A stretch of DNA of 64,000 nucleotides, from contig OV277866.1 in assembly GCA_922989275.2 (NCBI GenBank), positions 34,303,246 through 34,367,245 of the forward strand, given 5' to 3'. The notes beneath the pieces were generated by a model that had not been told where the DNA came from, did not search any database, and saw only the letters and a program-made list of their open reading frames with translations. Position numbers and translations under genes: made by a program. Below, one piece after another: positions 10,985 to 21,298 of this stretch; the stretch's first letter is position 1; each line of letters begins with the position of its first letter. This DNA is from Gari tellinella (lineage: Eukaryota; Mollusca; Bivalvia; Cardiida; Psammobiidae).

Positions 10985-11110
10985 ACTAAATGCGTACAGG
11001 AGACAGTGGACAATAATTGCGTCATGCCAAATAAACACGTTAACGCGTTGTATATTATTTCCAGTGCAAACAATATTGAGGCAGATAAGACACCGATCAA
11101 AACTGGTTAC
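10985..11110. repeat. Left-half remnant of a family A MITE
   Basis: GAGACAGTGGACAATAATTG ... CCAAATAAACACGTTAACGC followed by TTTCCAGTGCAAACAATATT and GATAAGACACCGATC. It is one half only. Confidence 0.5.
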
Positions 11111-11489
11111 CATGAAGATTAAAATGAAAGTGTCCCTTGATACAGTTGCATTTCGTTATTACTAAAATAACAATCGTACTTTTAGTATTCAATAATGAGG
11201 TTGTAAAACTAGTCGTAAAACTTGTCTTGATATGTAATGTCTCGTATTACTTCAATAGCGAAATGTTGTTCAGTATTAATCTAATACGTTTTTCGTCTTC
11301 AGAAATCAGATTATGTATTTAGAGCTTTTATATGATAATGGTGTAATTGTGTACGTCGTCAATATTTATAACCTCATTGATAACAAACATCACTGAGTTT
11401 ATCACGTAAAGAGTACGAAAAATGGTTCTTTGTATTGTATTACAAGAACTCCGCGGAATTGGAAGGTTGTTTGCTTACACTGGCCATTT

Positions 11490-11680
11490 ACATAAACCCT
11501 ACTATTACTAACATCGGTAAGAGGAATACTTGATGATTTTATAGGTGAAAGCAAGATGATTATAAAGCAGAACACTCTTTCAGAAAGTGTCAGTTTATCT
11601 CCGGCTCGCTGGACGCAGCCAAATGCCTTAAACACAGAACACATATCATTTAGTGGTCGTAATAGAGGAAATATACCGCA
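11490..11680. mobile_element. Decayed pogo-like MITE, CAGTAAAACCTCTCTATTACGAC family (family P)
   Basis: The left AAACCCTACTATTACTAACA and the right TAGTGGTCGTAATAGAGGAA are the inverse ends of the family, worn. The centre has GGTGAAAGCAAGATGATTAT with AAAGCAGAACACTCTTTC, a decayed form of the family's AGCAAGGTGA..AAACAGAAAGCTCC hairpin. Confidence 0.55.
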
Positions 11681-11687
11681 ATAAGTA

Positions 11688-11788
11688 TAGGTTAGACCAT
11701 GGTTGCGCGCGAATAAACGACATAGTTCTCGGGGGCTACGCCCCCGAGAACTATGTCGTTTATTCGCGCGCAACCATGGTCTAACCTA
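11688..11788. repeat. Perfect palindrome: 49-bp arms, 3-base loop
   Basis: Arms run 11688-11736 and 11740-11788 with loop TAC. The outer part is TAGGTTAGACCATGGTTGCG and the core is CTCGGGGGC-TAC-GCCCCCGAG. I found no mismatch when reading the arms against each other. A GGCTACGCC core also occurs at 46,02x. Confidence 0.95.
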
Positions 11789-12227
11789 TTTATCACTGGC
11801 TTGGGCTCGAGGAAAACAAGAAAACCATTCGTTTCTGATTTCTGTTTTAGACGAGAAAGTCATTTTGTTTGTAATATTTTACTAAAATTGAAAGGTTATT
11901 TCAAATGATAAGTTTGAGACATTAAGCATGCTTTAACACCAACATAAATAACGCTTATTGAAGCTCTATATGTAAGCACAATCATTAGTAATTGTCTTTA
12001 AAGTCTAGGTCTCACTGTACATAATAAAACATCATGAAGCGTGTGCAGTTCACCTCTGACCTCAGCTGTTTTTAGAATTGTGACGTCTATTGCCTTGAGA
12101 TGACGGAAGCGAGGAATAAGTGAACAGTTTGTTAGTTATTCCATGGTTTGTTGAAATAAACGATATATTCACAGGTTTTTGAAGCATCTGATTGGCCGAG
12201 AGCTCCAAGCCATGTGCTTAATATACA
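11789..12227. other. Intron, no feature assigned
   Basis: No repeat or exon is recognised by eye. Confidence 0.35.
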
Positions 12228-12428
12228 AATACAGTTAAAACTCGATTCTACGAACTCGCGTTACTTCGAACATACCCATATTTCAAAGTTAAAACGTGGC
12301 TGAGCCACGTTTTAACTTTGAAATACGGATATGTTCGTTTTAAACGAGATCGACTTATCAAAATTAAACCTACGAAATACTGGAAAGACCGATTTAAGCG
12401 AGTTCGTAGTATCGAGTTTCGACTGTAG
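12228..12428. mobile_element. Pogo-like MITE, ACAGT(T/C)AAAACTCGAT family
   Basis: ACAGTTAAAACTCGATTCTA-CGAACTCGC at the left, and GCGAGTTCGTAGTATCGAGT-TTCGACTGTA at the right. The centre is the hairpin TTTCAAAGTTAAAACGTGGC / GCCACGTTTTAACTTTGAAA. TA-flanked, with Tigger/pogo-like ends. Relatives are at 28541-28712 and 46160-46580. Confidence 0.8.
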
Positions 12429-12513
12429 TAACCGAAATCGAACGTAAAAAAATTGCTTAATAGATTTCATATTATCAATAATTGTAATATAGTCAGACTG
12501 GTACAAAAACTCA

Positions 12514-12922
12514 TTAACCCATTTGTGCCCAGGGGCCCGTTTTACTAAACTACTTACGCAAAATGTTTGCGTAAGTCAAAATTTTAAATTTTAATTTATA
12601 TTTTTTAGTATCACTTGCTACAAACAGCAAATAGTCAGATCAGAGGTCTGGCTATTTGCTGTTTGCAAACGTTTATGATCGAAAAATGTTGACTTACGCA
12701 AAAAATGTGCGCAAGTTGTTTAGTAAAACGGGCCCCAGGATACCATATATGGGATATAGGCAAACAGTGTAATAGCAGCGTCTGATCAGAGTATACACTG
12801 TTTGCTGAAAGAAATTTCAATATAAAACAAAATAAAAAGGAACATTTAGACTAGGTATCCCTTATAATAAAAAGAATAGTCCTATAAACATGGAAGAATC
12901 CACAGTGCGCAAAATGGGTTAA
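12514..12922. mobile_element. Family W MITE (TTAA-flanked) split by a GGGCCC MITE
   Basis: TTAACCCATTTGTGCCCA, then the insertion, then GGATACCATATATGGGATAT, a hairpin AAACAGTGTAATAGCAGCGT.. with half of its left arm lost, then TTTCAATATAAAACAAAATA, GGAAGAATCCACAGTGCGCA and AAATGGGTTAA. The outer TTAA is present on both sides. Confidence 0.82.
12532..12736. mobile_element. GGGGCCCGTTTTA MITE nested in family W
   Basis: Ends GGGGCCCGTTTTACTAAAC and GTTTAGTAAAACGGGCCCC are exact inverses. The inner layer is TTACGCAAAATGTTTGCGTAAGTC / GACTTACGCAAAAAATGTGCGCAA, and the inner hairpin is AACAGCAAATAGTCAGATC / GGTCTGGCTATTTGCTGTT. Confidence 0.88.
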
Positions 12923-13847
12923 ACGACCTGGATCAACTATGTAGGATAACATTCATGCCGAATGCCCCTATATGAGATTTCTGTATATTTCTCTATCCAG
13001 CACTATGTATTACTTTGCAATGTACTGAAGAAAAATCCCCAGTTAGTCAAATATCAAATATCAAATCAAATCAAATCAAATAAATTTTATTTTGAGTCGG
13101 CAAGACATATAACAATGAACATAAGCTTCAAAGCTTTTTAACCGACTAACAAACAAGTGTAAGCAATACAACACAGGTAAAACAGCTGCTAGGAGAAAGG
13201 ACATATTAAAAGTATCACAGTGAATTTCTATTTTGGCTTTTTGAATAAAAGTTTTAGACTGATTGAAGCTAAAGCATAATCCCCAACTCATCCCAAGTAG
13301 AGACCTGCTCAATGTTTAGTCACACATTAACTAGACATAATGTGGAAAACAGGACTGTCCATTAAACGTGTCAGGGTGAATAAGTGTAGTAATAACGTTA
13401 CAGATTACAAACGAGTCTTTATTTTGACTTTCGCCTTAGATAGTTTCTGCTACAAGCCGTTAAAACACATTTTGTGAAACTATAATGGTTAATGGAGCTT
13501 ACATCTGTTAGGATATTGAAACAATTCCTTATGGTAAATAATTATTCATGATTGTTTAAAGTCAAATTATTGGTTTAAGTGGAGGAAAAACCGAAGACGT
13601 AAAATGCATATTTATTGGATAATTGGTTAACCCCTTTGCCTGTTGGTCGCGACTTTACTGATGATTGCAAACAGGTAGGATTGCGTCTAATTTGGATCCA
13701 AACTGTTTGGCACTCGTATTTCGGTTTCTTTACTTCAAAAAATTTATAAATCTAGATTTCAAAAGTAATGCAGACGTCATTTTCAAAGCAGCCGATATTT
13801 ACGGAGCATGATAAGGGTTTAGTGACAATATTGCAATTTTTTTACAG
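12923..13847. other. Intron with (AAATC)n and a hairpin remnant
   Basis: 13045-13085 is a short AAATATC/AAATC run. 13660-13705, ATTGCGTCTAATTTGGATCCAAACTGTTTGG, is a half hairpin of family G type. No exon before the acceptor at 13847. Confidence 0.4.
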
Positions 13848-13918
13848 AAGGCCTAGAGGAGCTTGATATAACGGAGGCACAGCTACTCTCCTATGCAAGG
13901 CAGATTACTATGGGAATG
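13848..13918 (+). CDS. RTK exon: alpha-E helix region before the catalytic loop
   Basis: Acceptor TTGCAATTTTTTTACAG, donor GGAATG|GTGAGT. Read with two bases of a split codon first, it gives GLEELDITEAQLLSYARQI then TMGM, the helix that precedes EFLEQRKFIHRD of the next exon. This exon needs one base from its upstream partner, but the exon at 387-571 ends on a whole codon. So at least one more exon, probably the variable kinase insert, lies in the 13 kb between them. Confidence 0.82.
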
Positions 13919-15043
13919 GTGAGTTGTTTCCCTTTCTACATGGCAGCCATTTCTCCGGATATTTCCGAAATCTTCGGATTCTTATTAATTTCTCCTGACC
14001 TACTCCGGAATTCTACTCTGGATTTTTTTCTTCAGAAAAGCAAAGTGGTAACTGGTGTCAGAACCATGCCACCATATAATCCCCACGGACGTTCTCACAG
14101 TTGGACATTTGTTGGGTATATTTTTTGTTTAAAAGTACCCAACAGTACACTAAAATACCCAACAATAACAATAGGGCAATCACGGAATGAATGGAATCTA
14201 TTGTTCTCCCTACCCAACAAAGGACCTTTCGTGCGCTCGAACACACTACTGCCAATTCATCCAAAACCCGATCCGTCCATTGTTCATTCCACTTGACCTG
14301 TCAGTTGTACGGTTTGAAGCAAGCGACACAGCTTGACCCTAATGTGTGTCCTGTCCCGAAACGAGTAACTACAATTCATGATACTTAAACTAAATGTCAT
14401 TTGTAATAGCCGTGACACTATTAATTACCAATATGAATATTCTATTCAAATAAAATATATGTATAACATTCCTTGTATACATTTCGCTTATTGCATTTTG
14501 TTTAAGTCTTATTGCCATATTTAATAAGGAGCAAACGTTTCAGATTGCAAACCGCATTACCACTATTTTACAATTGAATAGCATGAGCTCATATCGTTGA
14601 AGAATCATTTTGGAACTAAATTCGAGTGCGTGTAGGTGGAGATCAAACAGTAAATAGTCCATGTCTTATTTGCGCATTGCAACTACTCAGTATAAGGCAA
14701 GTGACATACATTTTTTAACAATTTCCCCTCATTCGAACTATTTGTGATTACCGTAAAAAGCTTCAGAATAATGTTGGCCAATTTCAGATAGCAATAAACA
14801 TGTAGAATAATCGTTTCTAATCGAGCTCCGTTGTCTGTTTTGGTTGTTTCAAATAGAGTGACTTAAGAATAAGTCTCAAACTCATTGACTTAATTTACTT
14901 GACGGCAATATCAACCAATATATTTCTAAATGACTCTGACACATTTCATAAAGATATAGTTACTTAAAACGAACATAATATCATAGCCATTTCAACAGGA
15001 CCGTTTACACCATAGAACATCACGTTTTAGATACAATATATAT
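13919..15043. other. RTK intron, no clear feature
   Basis: TGTTGGGTATATTTT / AAAATACCCAACA form a small inverted pair at 14110-14165, and further CCCAACA repeats lie nearby. Otherwise no MITE or exon is recognised. Confidence 0.4.
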
Positions 15044-15654
15044 TACAGCGCTCCCTTTCTACAACGACACCCAATGGGAGACAAGAAATGTGTGCGTTGT
15101 TCGATGAGAGTCGTTATAGGGAGGGAATTTGCTTTCATTGCAAACAGCTTGAATCCAGATCAGACATCGCATAACGCGGCGTCTGATCAGGATTCAAGTT
15201 GTTTGTCACCTGTTAACCCTTTACCTGATAGCCTGTTTCTAGTATTGAAGATATGTGACTACTTAAAGCAGGTTGAAAGTAAAGCAGAATGCGCCCTAAG
15301 GCGCATTCTGCTTTACTTTCAGCCTGCTTTAAGCTATTAACTGCTAGAAAAAGGAAAGTATTAAATATGACACATATGCATTACGGTATAATTTGGAACT
15401 ATTTTCTTCAACGGATGAATGAAATGAATGTGCTAAAAGTCGCTTCTATAAGGGAAAGGGTTAATAATTGTTTTTTCTGTAAAAATGTTCATTATGTAAT
15501 AACTTTGAGAAAAACAGCTGACGACAATTTTAGGCAGACGATATCGCAACTCGAAAATGTCTATACCTATTTGCCTTTTTTGGTGGACGGCGACTTGGTC
15601 GTTGTTAGGAGGGACCCGTTGTTCAGGGTGCCGCTGTAGAGAGGGGGCACTGTA
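15044..15654. mobile_element. Family T pogo-like MITE split by a TTAA-type MITE
   Basis: TACAGCGCTCCCTTTCTACA and GTAGAGAGGGGGCACTGTA are the outer ends. The left half holds CACCCAATGGGAGACA and the full hairpin GCTTGAATCCAGATCAGACA .. GGATTCAAGTTGTTTGTCAC. The right half holds AAAATGTTCATTATGTAA and ACAGCTGACGACAATTTTAG. The element at 15212-15464 interrupts at CCTG-TTAA-TAATTG. Confidence 0.85.
15212..15464. mobile_element. TTAA-type MITE, CCCTTTACCTGATAGCC family (family S), nested
   Basis: Outer TTAACCCTTTACCTGATAGC and AAAGTCGCTTCTATAAGGGA-AAGGGTTAA. The centre is a hairpin of about 35-bp arms: TTAAAGCAGGTTGAAAGTAA AGCAGAATGCGCC-TAA-GGCGCATTCTGCTTTACTTT. TTAA lies on both sides. Confidence 0.9.
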
Positions 15655-17139
15655 GTTATTTCAACAAATTAAGTTTTCTTATTGCACGTATCCTGTAACA
15701 AAGACTTCCCACAGCAACATAATTCCACATGTTTATTAATCATCAATGTTTTCCCTTACAAAAAGCACATGCCACGATGCCGTGTGATATTCATGTTGCC
15801 ATGGCAATAATATAAACAACCTCTTTGTTTTGCACTAGATTTGTTACATCATTACACCAGAAGCCAAATTATTCATCACTCGATCTGATCTGAAATTAAT
15901 AAACATTGTGTTAGATAATACCAACATAATACCATTTTTTAAGTTGATCTGCAAGCAGGTTCCGTTCACCTGGAACAGTCATTCGTTGCTCAATAAGTAC
16001 GCATTTCATTTACTCCTCTATTAAGGAACTAAGTACCAATTTATACTGACATAAATACGTAGAAAAAGCTATTTTCTATATCCTAGCAGATGGTAACTTG
16101 AAGCAGGCTTTATTTTCCATTATACAATATACAATAAAATATTTCTTATTGACATTAAGTACAACGGCTACTTCATCACTGGAGTGAACATGAACATTAC
16201 ACATACAAATAACATTTTGTCAGGGAAGCATAAATAAATCAACAAGTAATAATAAAACTATCGTACCTTATATACACGTACAATATTTCTGTTAGCAAGT
16301 TTTCTGAGACTCTCTCGAGTATTCCTTTTAAGTAAGGACGACCTATGCCGCCATTAAATATAATGGAATACTATGAGTGGTAACGGAATTATTTATTCAT
16401 TTGGAGAAGTTAAGATAGTGTTTTAAGAGCATTTGTAAAATATATAATGGTCGCTCAAAGTTGAATTAAACGACACCGAAAGCTACTGATATAGCCTTCT
16501 GTTTCGTTTTCACCCCACCGTCACATGTCGTAAAAAGAAATAGTAACAGGCTATAGGGTAAAAGTTAAGTACAAACATAATTGTGACATTCCTGACAGAA
16601 ACTCATTTCATGTCACTTGACTGTATATTAGTGAAAATATGCGAGTCATGTTGTCATTCAAATATTGCCGATACTATCATGTGTAACTTTTCTATTACAA
16701 TGCCATACTATATTGGGAAGAGGAAACTGTGGTATGTTTATTGCTACAATGCCATAGTGCATATTAAAATAAGGACAAGGGGGGTATGTGAATATTGTCG
16801 AGAAGGTCAATTAGATTCTAACTTGGTCATCAGCGTATAAATCATCTGATAAGACTCATTAGTTGTTCGTTTGACCAACATGTACCTAACACATGTAATT
16901 CATATGGTTTATTTAGAGACAAAACAGTTCGGTATTTATCCTAAATCAAGTTTATTATAACGAATAATGTAGGGGTAAATACTCAAAGTTTAAAGCAGAC
17001 GACAAAATATTGGGATTAATTTATTTGCCCCATCACTGCCATGACGTCATCAATGTTAATAAATGGTCGTCTGCTTTTATTTATCATATTTAAACTAGAT
17101 ATTTTGAGTTAAGCAATAATGAATTTAAATGCAACGAGT
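15655..17139. other. RTK intron, no clear feature
   Basis: No MITE is recognised, apart from a weak trace near 16,080-16,110 (CCTAGCAGATGGTAACTTGAAGCAGGC) that resembles part of family S. Open frames here lack domains. Confidence 0.35.
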
Positions 17140-17300
17140 TTGTATCCTGATTAGATGCAAGGTCACGCGGCGTCCGGTAAGGATCAAGACTTTTTGCAAA
17201 TAACAGTTGTACTCGGAGTAAGGCAACGAAATCTTACCCCCTCCCCCCCCCAAAAAAAACAACAAAAAAAACAACAACAACAAAAAAACACACAAAAGTA
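17140..17300. repeat. Worn hairpin followed by C-rich and (CAA)n low complexity
   Basis: 17140-17200 TTTGTATCCTGATTAGATGC..GCGGCGTCCGGTAAGGATCA is a decayed family G-type hairpin. 17235-17300 is CCCCCTCCCCCCCCC followed by an A-rich CAACAA tract. Confidence 0.6.
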
Positions 17301-17810
17301 TTCCCCCCGACTGCACTCGCATTAGTAACCGGGTGAAATGCGGCATCTTGCGGGATCTGATTCGAATATCAGTTGTTACAAATTGAAACAATGTTAATTA
17401 CGTAGAAATTAACCATATTTACGCTTTAGAAATAAAAGCAGATGCTATATTTAGCAGAATATGTTATTACAATGAATGTATAAGACGGGTTATAGCGCCA
17501 ATTTAGCAGTGAAATAGTTAAGGTGACGGTTTATGGCCACAGGAGGCCTAGTACAGAACAGATGGGGCCCATGTTAACTCTCAGTAAGAATAATACATAT
17601 ATATTGTCCAATACAAACAGTGTTTTTTGGTATGCAGTGATTGTTTTATGTTCAATAGTGTATGGCAATAACCCTGTAAATGCACATGAACTTAAGTTTA
17701 GCTGGGTTGTTTTAAAAAAATATACTGTGAATACTGTATTTGAAAGATATCAGTCATTTGTCTTTGATTTTCTATTGTTTGATTATTAACTCTACTGTAT
17801 GTTACATGTG
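17301..17810. other. RTK intron, no feature assigned
   Basis: Nothing is recognised between the low-complexity tract and the family T element. An open frame of 88 codons at 17523 has no domain signal and no splice context. Confidence 0.3.
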
Positions 17811-18129
17811 CAGTGCTCCCTCATTATAACGACCCTTGTCGCAGTTCCCTAAACAGAACGATTATGTCTAACCTTTTCATAACTGCAATACTGTCTGCTT
17901 AAAAGGCGCCTGCTGTTTTTCTCAAAATAACTTAAAAGTGGACATTTTGATTGAATCAATATCACATGTATGACCAGAGACAAACAGCTTGACGCAGCGT
18001 CTTATCTGCATTCAAGCTGTTTGCAAATTTAATCTTGGTCTGAAATACCCCTTCCTATGACAACTCCATCCGCACAGCACACATTGTCTGTGTCTCCCAT
18101 CGGGTGTCGTTGTAGAGAGGGAGCACTGT
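17811..18129. mobile_element. Family T pogo-like MITE, reverse orientation
   Basis: CAGTGCTCCCTCATTATAAC at one end and GTGTCGTTGTAGAGAGGGAG-CACTGT at the other. The body is reversed relative to 8045: ATAACTGCAATACTGTCTGC, CTCAAAATAACTT, a shortened hairpin (ACAAACAGCTTGACGCAGCG..CATTCAAGCTGTTTGC) and TGTCTCCCATCGGGTGTCG. Confidence 0.8.
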
Positions 18130-18133
18130 TTAT

Positions 18134-18383
18134 TACAGTGGAGAATCTGTTATTCTTTCCCGTTTAAACGCAAACGTACGCAAACGCAAAGCACTAAAAC
18201 GTAGAAAAGAACAACGTTTGGACAATTCTGATAATTCTTGTTTATCTTGGTGGCAAACAGTTTGGAGCCTGATCAGACGCCGGGTTACCCGGCGTCTGAT
18301 CTGGCTCCAAACTGTTTGCACTGGGAATAATAGTTTTAGCGTAAACGCGTTTATTGGGAAAGAATAACACATTCTCCACTGTA
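18134..18383. mobile_element. Family A MITE, full length, a few bases from family T
   Basis: TACAGTGGAGAATCTGTTAT to ACACATTCTCCACTGTA. The hairpin GCCTGATCAGACGCCGGGTT is complete. It ends about 72 bases before the RTK exon at 18456, so it lies across or near the branch-point region of that intron. Confidence 0.92.
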
Positions 18384-18455
18384 TTATATCATATCACAAC
18401 TTTACATAACATAGCCTATGCCAAACATCGCTAACGGGTTTTCTATCTACTTTAG

Positions 18456-18670
18456 GAATTTTTAGAACAAAGGAAGTTTATTCACCGGGATCTTGCCGCC
18501 CGGAACGTGCTGCTTTATGACAAGCGTCATGTCAAAATATCCGACTTTGGTCTTACAAGAGATGTGTACGAGACTAACATGTATCAGCCTACCTCAGCGA
18601 GAAAACTGCCTTATAAATGGATGGCCATCGAGTCACTATTCAGTCAAAGGTTTACGATTAAAAGCGACGT
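18456..18670 (+). CDS. RTK exon: catalytic loop, DFG and activation segment
   Basis: Acceptor CTATCTACTTTAG, donor GACGT|GTAAGT. Product EFLEQRKFIHRDLAARNVLL (catalytic loop HRDLAARN), VKISDFGLTRDVYETNMYQP (DFG and two candidate activation-loop tyrosines), then KLPYKWMAIESLFSQRFTIK and SDV. All residues needed for catalysis in this part are present, so the kinase looks active and not a pseudokinase. HRDLAARN is characteristic of tyrosine kinases. It starts in phase 0, matching the end of the 13848 exon, and ends two bases into the Val codon completed by the next exon. Confidence 0.93.
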
Positions 18671-19988
18671 GTAAGTAATAACCTCTTTTTGTTATCTGCA
18701 AAAGTATACATGTACATTAGAGATGCCGACATTCTTGTCAGTTTAAACGCAAACGAAACTGAATCAGATAGAATGGAAACAAATGCGTTTTTAGAAAAAA
18801 AATCTAACGACCTTGTTTAATCTGAATGGCAAATATTAAAAATTTACCCGGCGTCTGCTCTGGTTCTAAACTGTTTCCAGGGGGCATTATTGATTTAGCA
18901 TAAACCAATTACATGTATTACATATTCTCCACTGCACATGTCTTCTAATTTTTATCAAAAATGTTCGAATGGGCAATTCGTGTTTCGGTCCAAATAACCG
19001 CATTGAGCTGCAGTGTCGAAAACGTGTTTTTTCCCGCTAAACACGTGTGCGCTACAGCTATTATTTCGTTTGCAAACAGTTTGGAGCCATATCAAACATC
19101 GGTTAACCTGGCATCTGATCTGGCCTCAAGCTGTTTTGCCAATCAGAATAATATAAATAGTCAGAATTGCCACAGTATTGTCATTCCATTGAAGACAGCT
19201 ACAACCATTGCCAACAGGTTTGAGCTAGACTTAAAAAAATGTACCACATAATAAACACGTTCAAAACCCTGTTATTTTTTGTATGTTATAACAGTGCATT
19301 TCGTACTGTTTAAACAGTAAATAACAACATCGTTTCGATGTAGATCAAATCAAGATTATTCGGCGTCTGATCTGGTTTCAGACTGTTTGCAATGTTACAA
19401 ACCCGGTTTTGATTATAAAGAATGTCATCCCTGTTGTATATAGTGTACACAACCTTTTAATTGATGCATGCTCTTAAATAAGTACGTTGCTAGTTACAAA
19501 ACTTCACTATATTTTATACTATCCAATGTCAGGAAAAGCTATATGTTTCAAGTTTTATACTGTCATAGAGAAAATTTTAAATTTGAAAAAGAACACCAAA
19601 AAAAACAGATTAAACGGATTTGACTTAAGTGCATTAGCGCAAAAATGACAAAATGTTACGTTCATTGCAATCAGTTCGCAGCAAGATCAGACTCCAAACT
19701 GTTTGCCTCACTAAACTAAACCCTTTTCATGATCAAATTATTCGGGAGAATTTTACACCTTTACCGCTTTATGGTCATCTGCATCATTATTGTTGTCTTC
19801 AAGACACGTTTCGAAGTTAAATTTAAGGTTGTTTGACATAATGGTAATCAATAGAAGTGTCAAATAGTGTGGGTCTTGATCAGACGCCGTGTTATGCGGC
19901 GTCTACTCCGGACCCAAACTGTTTGCAAACGCGCTTTAAAGCGTAATTGGAAGTGAAAGGGTTAAAAATATAACAAACATATATGATA
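18671..19988. repeat. RTK intron filled with decayed MITEs
   Basis: 18716-18937: worn family A (GTTTAAACGCAAACGAAACT ... CATATTCTCCACTGCA). 19012-19150: second worn piece (AACGTGTTTTTTCCCGCTAA, GAGCCATATCAAACATCGG). 19310-19400: half hairpin (TTATTCGGCGTCTGATCTGG). 19744-19972: a family G element in reverse, with GTCTTCAAGACACGTTTCGA, TCAGACGCCGTGTTATGCGG and GGAAGTGAAAGGGTTAA. Confidence 0.6.
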
Positions 19989-20197
19989 TACAGTAAAACC
20001 TCTCTATTACGACCACTAAAGATAGTTAAATGTTGGGTGTTCAAGGCAGTTGACTATTTAAAGAAAGGTGACAGTGAAACAGAAAGCTCCTTTAGGAGCT
20101 TTCTGTTTCGCTGTCATCTTGCTTTAAGTTTGTGCCTGTCTTTTATACAATCAATTAGCATTCGTTTTAGTGGTCATAATAGAGGGGTTTTACTGTA
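19989..20197. mobile_element. Family P pogo-like MITE, full length
   Basis: TACAGTAAAACCTCTCTATT-ACGACCACT and AGTGGTCATAATAGAGGGGT-TTTACTGTA are near-exact inverse ends on TA. Centre hairpin: AGAAAGGTGACAGTGAAACA GAAAGCTCC-TTTA-GGAGCTTTCTGTTTCGCTGT. It ends about 75 bases before the next RTK exon. Confidence 0.92.
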
Positions 20198-20272
20198 TAT
20201 AAAAAAAACTGTCAGTCTATACATTGTATACTCAACGTTTGCAATAATGAGACAACTTTATATTGTTTTCAG

Positions 20273-20410
20273 CTGGTCATTCGGAATTGTCCTGTGGGAG
20301 ATAGTGACACTAGGGGGTTCGCCGTACCCTAGTATTCCTCTCAAGGACCTTTATGGTTTGTTGAACGAGGGGTATAGAATGGAGAAACCGGAAAACTGTA
20401 GTAAACAAGT
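20273..20410 (+). CDS. RTK exon: C-lobe (WSFGIVLWE)
   Basis: Acceptor TATTGTTTTCAG, donor CAAGT|GTAAGT. Begins with the third base of a Val codon; then [40 protein letters not shown] and NCSKQ plus two bases of Val. DVWSFG (kinase subdomain IX) and the [14 protein letters not shown] block are characteristic of FGFR/VEGFR/RET-type receptors. Both exon edges are phase 2, so skipping this exon alone would keep frame but remove a core helix. Confidence 0.93.
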
Positions 20411-21139
20411 GTAAGTATAATATTGACAAGAGATTCGGTCAAAATTTAATTTTGGTGAAAATTTTCGCAGTTTGTCATTCTTGCCAAATGACCGTGCGAA
20501 CCGCACAATGCTTGAGTCCCCGCGTAATATGCATATAATTTTTCACAAGTGAATTCAAATTGAACAATGAAACCGCTCCAATTTTAATTATTAGTCGGCA
20601 GGTTGTCTCTTTTTTAAAGGGTATTATCTACAATTTCTGCATTTCGTTTGCAGTTTAGTTTCGTTTCAGCCTTTATCCCATACGTGTAGCTTGTTTCCAG
20701 CAATGGAGACATATACTTGCTTTAAGCAGACTGGATATTAAACGGAATGTGCCGTAAGACGCATTCTGTCAAACTTTCAGTCTTCTTTAAGCGCCATCTG
20801 CTAGGATATATAGTTTTCGTTACGTACTCATATAGCTGTTTTGAGGGAAACAATTTTCTTCAATGAAGGTATAACTTAATATAAAGAAGTAATAAGCGTA
20901 TCAAAGGAGTAATGTGTTCACTGCCTTACCCCGAGCACAATATGTTTTTGCAAACAGTTTTGGTCCTGATCAGACGCCGCGTCAAGCGGCGTCTAATCAG
21001 GATTCAAATTGTTTGACACTCATTTCAATATTTCTTCAGTCAAAATAGGACTACTTAAAATTTAATAAATAAAAGCAGACGACAATTGTTAAAATTGATG
21101 ACGTCACGGCATTGGATGGGTTTTCCTGTTTAATTGCAG
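20411..21139. repeat. RTK intron with family S and family G pieces
   Basis: 20700-20835: worn family S (CTTTAAGCAGACTGGATATT, GGAATGTGCCGTAAGACGCA). 20920-21100: family G copy with AACAGTTTTGGTCCTGATCA-GACGCCGCGTCAAGCGGCGT, CACTCATTTCAATATTTCTT and AAAGCAGACGACAATTG. Confidence 0.6.
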
Positions 21140-21298
21140 ATATGAAATAATGCTCACGTGTTGGCATCCTAATCCTAACGGTAGGCCTTCGTTTGGGAGT
21201 CTTAGAATGCAAATCGAAAAACTGTTGGAGCAAACTAATTCCTACATTGACCTGTCAGTGGAGGTCAGCGGGGACTATTTCAAAGAATCAGCAGCAAA
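21140..21298 (+). CDS. RTK exon: end of kinase domain
   Basis: Acceptor TTTAATTGCAG, donor GCAAA|GTAAGT. After one base completing Val: YEIMLTCWHPNPNGRPSFGS then LRMQIEKLLEQTNSYIDLSV and EVSGDYFKESAA. CW-x6-RP-x-F is the conserved last motif (subdomain XI) of tyrosine kinases; here CWHPNPNGRPSF. SYIDLS and DYFKES carry tyrosines that could become docking sites once phosphorylated (inference). It ends two bases into an Asn codon. Confidence 0.92.

Noticed and set aside
10714..10989. Recurring small open frames in family A (e.g. FPNKRVYAKTIICSANSLEP, SQIRRRVTRRLIRLQTVC)
   Set aside because: They recur in every copy on both strands, are broken by indels in many copies, and mirror each other across the palindrome. 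By-products of the MITE, not peptides.
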